Source: Todiramphus chloris collaris (taxonomy: Eukaryota; Chordata; Aves; Coraciiformes; Alcedinidae). From it: a stretch of DNA of 64,000 nucleotides. Below the pieces are notes generated by a model, which did no database searches, was not told where the DNA came from, and saw only the letters and a program-made list of their open reading frames with translations. The DNA lies in assembly GCA_025345505.1 (NCBI GenBank), contig JANVCC010000018.1:39915242-39979241 (forward strand), given 5' to 3'. This document shows positions 36,905 through 47,100 of the stretch, piece after piece; within the stretch, counting starts at the first letter, position 1, and each line of letters starts with the position of its first letter. Both the position numbers and the translations under genes were made by a program.

Positions 36905-38518
36905 CTGGTGTAGGCAGAGAAAAGAAATGCCTAGTATCACCTGAGATAGGTGTAATCATCCTTTGGTCAGCTCTGAGTTTCATCACTGACCAGTCCTATT
37001 GATCACTGAATGGGCTTGTGGTAGAATATGATGCAAAATACTTAAAATCACCCTTGGCAGATAGTTTATATAACTTTAACCTTTGATAGTGTTGTGTTTA
37101 TACATAGGGAGAAGAAAAGCACCGAATATCAGCCCTGTGTCTGTCCTGTTTCTGGAAGGGAAACTGGTCACACAGGCAGGAATGTAGCAATGTTACAGTA
37201 AGATAGGTGGTTGGGTATTAAAGCAAGAATCAGTTCGGGTGTGTAGCCAATATGATTTACTGTGCTGCTTCAATTTGCTCTCAAATTCCTCATAACATCT
37301 GTAACTGAACAACACACTACAAAGAAGGGGCAGGGAGGAGAGCATCTTCTCTTTGTGAACTGGAAAGAGAAGACCTCTTTTTTTATTACCCTGTGTGTGA
37401 AACACAAAAGACTATGTTGCATTTTAAAACTCCATACCAATGAGGCAGACCTGGCATGACACCTGGTAGGGAAGATTGTGGAGGTGGGAGCAGGGGGCAA
37501 ATGTAATATGAAAATTTCTCTGAAAACTCACTGTAGGGAAATAACAAGCTGAATCAAAGTTTAAATGCCTTGGGAACATTTGACTGAAAAAACACTTCAA
37601 AAAGGTAAGATAACGTAATAGTATTATTATGTTTGAGAACCTGAAAGCAGAGGCAACAGCAGAATTTGAATCTCATGTTCAGAGCAGTAGTGGCGTGTAG
37701 TACTCCCATTATCTCACACTGAAGAATGAAATACTCATTTTTCCTTTTAGCAGAAACAGAAAAATGTGTTTACAAAACTATCTCTTGTCTCCTTATGTTT
37801 TCTTGCCTTTTTATACTTCAGTTATAAACAAAGAAAAGATGGTGTGTCTTAATTTTAAAAGATTTTTTTTTTTACTGTCAAAAGAGTAAGATCATTAGCA
37901 ATTAAGTGGAGAACAAAGAAATAGTAATTCAGTATGTTAAATACATGAGAGAGCTATCACAAATACATTTCTATTCAGTACTTGAAAAAGCACAACTTTT
38001 TTCACACTCATCCTGAAATAGCATTTTTGGCATACATTTCGATTGCTATTGTCTAGAAATTTATAATCTATGTATTCATACATTTATGATAACAGCTGTT
38101 AGAAGAAATTAATAAATCAGTTGCTAGTACCCACAGGATTTGATTGCTATTTGCAAGGAAGAAACTGCAAATTTAGTTTTCTGCATTGGCCCCTTATCAA
38201 TTAATTCTGTTTCTGTTCAAGGAAATGTATTTTCACATGTAAGTGGTCATCTCTCATTTTAAGAGCTGTCTTCCAAATCTAATGAATGCATGGACAGAGT
38301 AAGTGGAGTTAGACAAAGAGGACGGCATGCATATGCCTCTAAATATTGTACTTTGACTGAAAATAATCTTTGCATTGGAGTAGTCATCTGTAACACAAGA
38401 TTGGTATGAGATTATTGCAGTCTATGCCTGTCCTTAACTAGACAACAGGTCTATATACATATTCTGTAGAATAGTGAATTAACTTCAAAATCTTTGTCCT
38501 TGTGTCCTCTTTCTTCAG

Positions 38519-38632
38519 GAATGAACTTTAAAACAGAGGCTAAATCTGGCTTGGACTGGAGACAGAGCTAAGTGATGTCAGTGAGATGTTAGAAGCCAAG
38601 ACAGAATCTGTTGTTGGACAGTGGAATGGGAA
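38519..38632 (+). ncRNA. Possible non-coding exon
   Basis: A strong acceptor (TTGTGTCCTCTTTCTTCAG) and a good donor (GGGAA then GTGAGT) enclose 114 purine-rich bases. Stops occur in all three frames, so if this is transcribed it is an exon of a non-coding RNA or a UTR. No partner exon is established; the plus-strand terminal exon at 63408 is one possibility. Confidence 0.22.
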
Positions 38633-39909
38633 GTGAGTTCCTGAGCTGAGCAGTGTAATCCTTCACCACTCTAAGCAAACACACCATACAGTCCTTCCTT
38701 ACATAATTGTTAAATTCTGGTTTATAAGTAAAGTATTTTTGCCTTCCCATTATATCTCTTCCTTATACCTCCTGTCCCACTGGATGACTGTTTTTCCATT
38801 TCACTGCCTAGTATTTAGAAAACCTTCGTAATACATGAACAGTCTATACTGCTGCCAAAGCAAAGGTCTATTGCTCCCATAAAAGCAGATCTACACTAAG
38901 CAGGATTTAATAAATATTACATTGTTTTAAGCTTAGACATAATCAGAGTAAATAATAATAATAACTATAAAAACATTATTGCACCCTTTGGCCTTGTAAA
39001 AATTGTAACGCTTCAGGGAATAAAGTTCAGGCCTTAAGCTAACTATGCCTTAGTAAACTCTGCAAGTCCTCATTTGCAGTCTGTTGGGATTGTTACCAAC
39101 TTGCTATGAGAACTCGTGATGTGAACTGGAGCTAGGTATCTTGTATCTCTTGCTAGGATGTACATCAAGCATGAAGTAGTAAAGTGTTTGAAATACAGAC
39201 ATATCTTGAAAGCAGAAGCTTTCAAGAAGTATAAACAACACGTGGATCATCAATTACTGCTCACTGAAAACATCCAAGTTTAAGAAAATGAGCAAGCCAC
39301 TGAGCAGGGAAGAAAGAGACAGGCTGCAGAACAAGGCACTTGCCACACTAACCTCCCTGAGCATCCCACATCACCTGCACAAGTGACAGAGGCCCAGGGA
39401 TCAGAGATGTCAAGAAAGTCAAACACTTGACAAAAGGGAAAAACTATGAACATTTTGTCCAGCTCTAGAGCCTTCTTCCTACACTGAGGTGATGGGGACT
39501 GTTACACTGAGGATATGGCACCGGTGACACGGTACTCTGTGCTCACAGTGGGTGTAGCACATGGCTGCTAAGGACAGACCGCTTTGAATGTGCAGTGTTA
39601 ACTGCCAGAAATGAGTAGAAAGTAACCATTAGCATAAAGGATGTTGATGAAAGTCAATCTAGTTAAGTTTTCCTTTGGAGTTAAAACTGAGTAGACATAT
39701 CAGTCTTACAAACATCACAGTAATCTTTAGGTGCCTGGTATATCCTTATACATATATTCAGTTGCTGCAACATCAATTTGTTTATTAAAATTATTCTATT
39801 CAGTAGTTTTAGCTCTACATGCTGTAAGACGTCTGCAAAACTTTACTTTGTATCTGACCTCAGTCTTCATATTGCAAAGATAAACAAGCCAAGTCTCATT
39901 TCCTTTTTT

Positions 39910-40582
39910 TGTTAGGGCTGCAGGCAGATATCAAGGCATCTGAATAAGCCCTGGCCTGAGGTCAAGATAATTGAAACAGACATGAGAAACTATGACATGA
40001 GAAATTGCCGGACATGACAGATAAACAGTGTGAGAAGCTTCCAAAAGTTACAGATAGCACTATGCAGGCTGCCAGGGACACCTGGATCTCAGAGGTGGTT
40101 AAGGGGGAGTTAAGTGAGAAAGGGTTGAACATCACAGATAACTGGAGGGGAGTAATGCAGCCCTTTAGTGGAGAACAACCTTGCAAGATTAACAGCACCT
40201 AGGCAGCCCTGTTAGTAGTGCATATAATGCTGAAATTACCTAGGTAACAGAATAAGAAATATCAAATTTGAATATGGACGTAGCAAGACTGAGCTCAGTG
40301 GAGAAAAAGTAATTATCAGAAATTATTTTGGAGAGGACTGGGGAGCAGGAAGGTGGGCTAAGAGGAGAAGGGCAATGAAATGGGAAAAGTGGTAAGAAGG
40401 TACACAAATGATGTATTTGAGGATGTCCAGGGATATCTCCTGTGCTCCACTGCAGCTGGAGGAGGACAATAAAGCAAAGTTGTTCCAACCATAACACGTG
40501 TTAATCCTGCTTCCATGACCAGGAGGACTGGGGTCAATGGGGTTGGGTGCTTTCGCTTGCTAGCAAGGAAAAAACTGGGACA
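39910..40582 (+). mobile_element. LTR-like element, probably a solo LTR of an endogenous retrovirus
   Basis: The unit begins TGTTAGGGCTGC and ends AAAACTGGGACA, giving TG...CA termini about 673 bases apart. Near the 3' end AATAAA (40468-40473) is followed by a GTTGTTCCAACC and CACGTG-containing segment of about 110 bases, laid out like R-U5. The region is more GC-rich than its flanks. No clear target-site duplication or internal gag/pol is visible, so the borders are uncertain. The family was not identified. Confidence 0.4.
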
Positions 40583-41568
40583 GATGGTTTGAGTAATGTG
40601 ATATCACAGTGTCAGTGCCTGTTGCAGGCCTGAAAACATCAGCATCCTCCTAAACACTTTTTGACACTTTTTTTCTTTTCTGCAATGATAGATGTCTAAT
40701 ACCAAAATTTTGCTAGGTATTCCTCACTGGAATTCATGTTTCCTGGATATGGTAATCTGACTTACACATGGCACTCTAGACATGTTTTACAATGATAATT
40801 TATACTTTTCCTTTCCGGTTGTATCTACTTGAATTTTTTTTAAGTATAGACATAAGGCATTTGACTTTTCAAGCAGTACCTCAGCAAATTCTAGAAACCC
40901 AAGGGTAAATTAAAATATAACATATGGTGATGTTCTGACATCCATCACAATATTCACATTTAGGATCCTGTTTCTGCCATAACACAAAAGCTCTTTCAGA
41001 TATGAATTATTCAAGAGTTTAGTTATTCCAGTATTTCTCATGTCAACACTTAAGCTACTATAAACTCATCTAGGCTTATTTCACAGCAACAATTGCTAAA
41101 GTAAGAGTACATCATAGAGAGAAGTGGAAATGACCAAACTCTCCTCTATCTATATTTCAATTAAAGGTAATGAAGAAGTTTTAAGTGACTAAAACTGCTC
41201 TCAGGAGCAATGAGTGTGAGGGTACATTTCCCTAGAGAAGGTCTTTATTTATCTGGTCAGGTATATTGATCTTTTAACAAAACCAGTTGATTTACTTCAT
41301 TCCGAAGCAGTAATTATACTAAAAGAGGCAAAACAAGTGAGCATGTATTTACAGCTAGTGAACTGTATGATAGACTTGTTATTCCAAGTTCCAGAATGTT
41401 TTGTAGAAAAGTTTACGGTGAATCCTGAAAGGTTGTTTATTCACACTATGGCACGAACAAAAGGCATACATGTTACCTTATCAGCGCACTCACTATGTAA
41501 CTCAATTTATCATGAAAACAGAAGCTAGTGAATTTGTGACTCAGATAAAAAATGCAAAATTTGCTTAC

Positions 41569-41761
41569 TCTAACTCCAAACTTGAACTTTTGACTGTATA
41601 GCTTGTTACCTATTAACACAGCATAAACCCCCACAGCCCCGGCATTTCCTGAATAGGTCAGATTCTCTCTGGTTGATTTGTCATACTGCAGTGAAACATG
41701 CTGAAGAGTTTCAGTGTTAACATGAAAAACTAAGCTGCTTCTGTAATTGTACATCAGCTTA
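41569..41761 (-). CDS. Possible coding exon with N-glycosylation motif (minus strand)
   Basis: A weak acceptor (CACTGAATCTGGAG) precedes one base plus 64 open codons, and the segment ends AGA then GTAAGC. The first base completes the codon left by the exon-like segment at 41978-42048 without creating a stop; the alternative acceptor four bases later would give a stop. The peptide includes KLMYNYRSSLVFHVNTETLQ, then YDKSTRENLTYSGNAG and GVYAVLIGNKLY, with an NLT sequon and alternating hydrophobic residues suggestive of beta strands. An earlier donor (AATAG then GTAACA) is also possible. I do not recognise the family. Confidence 0.38.
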
Positions 41762-41977
41762 CTCCAGATTCAGTGTAAAGACAAAGCGGAATCCTTTGGC
41801 AAATGTTGATGGTAAGGAAATGTGTTTTCATTTGCGTAATTAATATTCGATATCCCCTTAGATTAAGACAGCTTGGTATGAGATGAAAGACAAAAATTTT
41901 GCAAAAGTCAGTGAAGATCAACCCGTGGAACCAGTAAAAGAAGATTTTTATGACTTGATTGATAAAATATATTGTAC

Positions 41978-42048
41978 CTAAGACAGATGTCTGTTCCATA
42001 TGTCATGTTTTGGCCCTTGGCATAATAGCCAGATAGTGCACTGGAGTC
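41978..42048 (-). CDS. Possible short coding exon (minus strand)
   Basis: The acceptor AGGTTTTTTGCAG is good; the donor CTTAG then GTACAA is moderate. The 71 bases give 23 open codons reading DSSALSGYYAKGQNMTYGTD then ICL, with two bases left over. It contains an NMT sequon and a cysteine. The leftover AG joins in phase to the segment at 41761, about 215 bases downstream on the minus strand. The phase agreement is the main support. Confidence 0.38.
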
Positions 42049-42426
42049 CTGCAAAAAACCTTAGATAGATATATTATATCTTCTCAAATGCCTTTCCTCA
42101 AAATTTCCCCACTAACTTTACTAAAACAAACAAATAAATAAATATTTGCATTTTCAAAGTCTTCACTTAGGAAAGCGTATAAGTTGTTCTGTGCTGTAAG
42201 CAGTACCCCTGCACATGTCTCAACAGTTCACCTCATTCATACAGATTAAACCTTTCTTGCCTTTTAAAAAAAAATCAGAGGAAAAGATTTCCCACCTCTC
42301 AGTGTTCTTCTTTATTCCCAACTCAGACATGAAGACAGGCCTCAGGGTAAATAGTGTAAATCAAAGACAAAGCAACTAGTATCTCTTGCTACCCCTGCAG
42401 GTTCCAAGAGTACTTGGAGAACTAAC

Positions 42427-42669
42427 CATAGATTTAATATATTTTCTTAAATGTCTGACATTTCTGATTGCTCTTCCATTACAAAACAAATTAGGAGTAT
42501 TGGGCTTCCAGTCGTACCCACTGATACTAGCTCCTGTTGCTTGAAAAGCTTGCCTTTTCCATATATCCTTTTGTCTCACTGTGTAGTCTGATGCTGACTT
42601 CCTATTGTAGAAATGGGAACAGAGCTCAGGATGGTAAGCATTGTTCTGGTTTTTAGAAGGCTTTATCTC
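42427..42669 (-). CDS. Possible coding exon (minus strand)
   Basis: An open stretch of 81 codons begins EIKPSKNQNNAYHPELCSHF and ends VRHLRKYIKSM before GTTAGT. It includes the Trp-containing YDWKPNTPNLFCNG. It is phase 0 on both sides under the chosen borders, so it would join the segment at 42048 in frame. The stronger acceptor CTCCCATAG lies five bases upstream and would change the phase, so the start is uncertain. Composition, with His, Trp, Cys and Asn throughout, is unlike chance AT-rich frames, but no family is recognised. Confidence 0.3.
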
Positions 42670-43024
42670 CTCCACTATGGGAGATAATAAAAACACATAA
42701 AAAATTCTGCTTCTATGCTAGCTGTAACGTTTCCTTAAATTAAATCAGATTTTTGAGGTGGTGATTGTTTGTTAGTTTAAGTGTCTTTGGCTTCATTAGA
42801 ATATAATGGGTTTTCAAGGTTAGTACTGTATCATGTAGGTAGAAATAATAAATAATTTCCTTGTCAGCAGGGAGTCAATGAATATTTTGGGACTCCATCT
42901 GCAGACTATTTGGCTAGCAGGAATACACTCTACATATATTTTGCTATTGATGTGCCTGTAAAACTCCTGTTAATTATACTGGGGATTTATAAATGGACAT
43001 CAAAGGCCAGTTTGTGAGCTCTCT

Positions 43025-43142
43025 GAAGCCCCTGATCCTGCAAAGGCTTATAAATGTGTTTAATTTTGCACACTGTTAGTAGTAATGTTGAAATCGATGT
43101 GACTTATCATTAGCTACATGCTGAGTTTTGTAGGATTGGGGA
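43025..43142. repeat. Ancient palindromic amniote repeat (MITE-like)
   Basis: GCCCCTGATCCTGCAAAGGC at the left and TTTGTAGGATTGGGGA at the right form imperfect inverted ends, with a TTGAAATCGATGTGA-like centre. This matches the layout of a widespread old amniote repeat of the form 'gatcctgcaaacacttatgcatgtg ... ttgcaggatcgggg'. The family name was not determined. Confidence 0.5.
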
Positions 43143-44060
43143 CTTGTAGTGATTTTATACAGATTTTACTTCACTGACTCTACTAAGTTTACTTGTTGTG
43201 ATTTGCATTAAAATAACTGTCAGAAAACTATGACCTGAAGGAGAAATGCAACTCTAATTCTAAATAGATTTAAGATCATTGCAGAACTTTACATTGAAAA
43301 AAGACAACTTGTTGCACAACAGAGTTGTGCTAAAGGGAGAGCTGGGCCACGTATGGCACAAATGTAAGTGATGCAAAAATAAAATGATATACAAAAGTAA
43401 AATCATATATAAAAGTTAATATAACTTTACAAAGTGGTCACAACAACATTAATTGAAAACATGTCTTGGTTCTTTCTTTTCACAAGTGTCATTCAAAATT
43501 ATCTTTTTTAATGAAATTAGTCTTTTCAAAATTTAGTAAATCTTAGTCTGTGAAATGCATTCTGTGTTACAGACTTTTACACAGCACAATTTCATCATAA
43601 CTTATTTAATCAGGAGAATCAATGAAAAGATCAGCACTGTCCGCATAAAGAATATGACCACTGCTTGGCACAGGACTGCTGTAGTAGTTTAAGCAAAGGC
43701 TATTAAATAAGTACCTATAGCAGAGACCATTGGGGGTATCAACAGGGAAAGTGTATTATTTAAGAGTCCAAACCAATCTACAATATGAAAGAGAGATAAA
43801 GATCCAGTTGATAAAAAAAAAAGGGAAAAGGAAAAAATAAAGAAAAAGTGTTGGATTAAGCAAAAGTGTTCCTCTGTTTCTCACATCTTAAATCAGGGAC
43901 TTAAAAAAATTAAAGCTCTTCTCACATCAGAAAATGCATGCAGGAGAAATCTAAGTGGGCTTCAATTTCTCACACAGTGGAGACAAGGCGTCCCTTTGTC
44001 CTTGCTCGGTTAGTACATCCCGGTGCTATTTGTCTTTGTCAGACCTGTGCATTTGAGTAC

Positions 44061-44150
44061 CTGCACTCCAAAGTCCCAGTCTGGGCTGTGCTCCTGTGCT
44101 AAATGGATGCGCTGTAGGATATTGACTACTGTGAGGTTGACAAGGCTGCC
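44061..44150 (-). CDS. Possible coding exon (minus strand)
   Basis: The acceptor ACCTTGTCAAAAG and a good donor (GTGCAG then GTACTC) bound exactly 30 open codons, phase 0 on both sides. The peptide starts GSLVNLTVVNILQRIHLAQE and ends HSPDWDFGVQ, with an NLT sequon and a well-balanced composition. It lies in a locally GC- and CpG-richer block (about 43990-44260) in otherwise AT-rich DNA. It could be the upstream partner of the segments at 42.7-41.6 kb. Family unknown. Confidence 0.38.
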
Positions 44151-47100
44151 CTTTTGACAAGGTGAAAGAGGTCATTATATTCACCTCTGGGATGCAGCCA
44201 ATATAAATCTCGTTCTTAAGGAGGCAGTATGTTTAGAAGCCAAACAGGTCCAACAGCCTCCTGGATACTGTCTAAGCAATACAAATTTTTAAAAAAATAT
44301 TGCAAAGTAGTCAGGGTCACCCAAATATGGCAGGAAACAATCAATACTGTTTATTGCTCTCTAAGGTATAATATATGTATGTAGGATAAACTTATGAGAT
44401 GTATCTCGGGGCTTTCTGTGACAAACAAGAGTTTCTGTTTGAGGGGAAATTAATGATTGCCAGTGCATCCATGGGGGAGATGAAAACATATGCAAATGAG
44501 CAAACATCCACAAACCACTACATTTCTTAATCTTCTTCATCTGTCCCACCCCTTTTTACAGTTAAGTGAGTTATTGCAGCCCTAAAGCTGTACAAATCCT
44601 AGTACAGTTGCCACTAGAGACTAGGGCTGAATCCCAATGAGTGGAAAGCACTGATTAAATGACAGAACAGTCTTTTCCATTCCAGTAACTCCAGTGGTCA
44701 GGCATTGTGATCACAAGGACTTTGAATGTCATTGAGCTAAAGGAGCTTTCATACTCATTATCATTCTTTGCATATTCAGCCACAAGGTGGGCCCTGGGCT
44801 TCACAGCCTCCTGAATGCTCTCTTCAGGCTGAACAAAATTAGGAGAATCTCACTATAGAATTCTGTATGTCACCAAGGAAGGTGCCCCACTTTTACAGAC
44901 CACTGGCAACTGAAGTTCTGCTGCCCAAATTATGATGCCCAAAGGACAAAGCTGACTCAAACACAACAAAACATATATTATCATCATAGAATCTTTAAAC
45001 TGCAGAAAGCTCAGAAAAAAAGAGACAGTTAAATTCTTACACAACTATAGAATTTCTGAAATATTTACCAACCAAATATTACATTGTAACAGGCTTCTTT
45101 GCCTATCTATTATTTACTATTTAGTATTTTTCTGAATAAGAAAAAAAAAAAAATCACCTAGAAAACTGCATAAATTTTCATCTGGATTTTGCACCTCCTG
45201 TAAGACCTCAGGAAAACTGCTTTTGAGACAAGCTGCAAGTTTATAGTTCAGATGACTAGAATCTTCAGAATACATTTATTATCAGAGATAATCCTTCCTT
45301 GCCTTTGTGGATATTTTTGGCAAATTATACTCTGGAATACATCTCTACATTAAGTCTTAATAACTGATGTATAAATGTTGTCTTAACTATATTCCTAAGT
45401 AAACATAGGTGTGCCAGTGAACCAATGAGACGTAATACAGTTCACAACACAAAATTAGGATTCAGACTCCAATGCAGCAAAAGTCTTTGTGTTTGGCCCT
45501 GCTAAAAACAAATGTTGAACCACATGATTTCCAGAGATTCCTCATAATCTAAATTATCCTTTGATACTCCCTTCTGAAGAAATTTACCACCAAGATTTTC
45601 TGACATATTTCTTCAAATTTCTTTGAGTGCTGTTGGCATTCTGCAGAGCAATGAATGGATGGTTATGTGGTGCAGGATGCTGACCAACTGTACATTTGTT
45701 AGATGTAGGAAGGTATGTGCTTTCCTTTTGATTAATCCCTAATAATTTTATTTTCAAAATGATTTCCTTTTATTTGTCTCATATTTTATTTGTACATCTT
45801 TCTCAACCTAAATCTCTAACCTTTTTGTATACATGGGCATTGACAGTTGTTTATAAGAATCACGTATATTTAAAATGTCCTCTGTCTTTCTGCCTGTTCT
45901 GCAACTGCCTTCCCAGATGGCTTTATGCAGGCTGCTGTCAGAGAATCTTTCCTCAAATTGTTTAGTATTCAATTCACAGCTCGTTGGCTTAATCCTCTTC
46001 ACTCTCTTCTATTAAAAAGGGGATTAAATATTTCTAAAAATAAAAATAAATGTTTAAAACTTTGAAAAGGTGATGCAAGTAACCAGGATTGACTAGCAGT
46101 TTAAAGAGTTCAAACATTCTCTAATTAAACACCTGTGTCAAGGAATGCTAAACAATCCTAGGAGTCAAGCTCTTCAGGGACTGGTAGGTACAGTCATTGA
46201 TACAATCAGGCAAGCTGCATGTTGGCACTAGAAGAAAAGTTGCACCCCTACATTCTGTCAGAAAGAAAGTTGGAAAGTTAGGAACAGACAATTTTCTAAA
46301 AGTTACTCAGTAGAAGATGGACAGAGTATCCAGTTGAAAGTGCAGGCCCATTCTCCTTCCTTTAACTTGTTAGAATAAGCCCTTGAAAATATTGCTTCAA
46401 ACTTACTACTGATTCCAATGGAAACACAGATGCTCAACAGAAAATTCTGGAAATTTTCAAACTTTACCTGCCCACTACAAATTAGCTACTTTCAAACAAT
46501 TATCCTTATTTATGCCTCTGACTTTACTTGAAACATATTTACTACCATTCCCTGGAGAAAGTGAAAGCTTAAGGTATTTACTTAGGCTTGAAAAGAGACT
46601 TCTGGAGATGTTGGTAGACATCTCTTCTTCGTAGCAGATATTGGAGACATTATAATGCCATTACACTACTGGAATTGAAGTAACACTGCACTCACAAATT
46701 CTTGGTTAACATATGCTATTTTAACACAGAAACCATTGTATGGAGGGGGAAACTGAGGTGAGAAAAGTGATAATGGTTTCATACTGTTCCAGATGTCTAT
46801 ATTTCAGTTATGCACATACTTTTTCCTGCAATTTACTAACACCTTTTTGGTGTTGAGATGAAGCAAGTTTTTCATAACCTCAAGGAAATACTATATGTTT
46901 TTACTTGATGTAGGTTTTTACATCATAGAAAAATAGGTAACAAATACAGGATAATTAAACTGAAAATTATTATCATGGAAAGATCCACACACTTCTTAGA
47001 ATTAGAGAGCAAGTACATTTCTGTTCTTTCATCTGAGTAATACAAAATTTAATATGTACATTTTTCATAGATGAGGAATACTCTAATACATAAATATAAT

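Noticed and set aside
46735-46790. GGGGGAAACTGAGGTGAG, similar to the MIR antisense core
   Set aside because: The match is limited to about 20 bases without flanking agreement.
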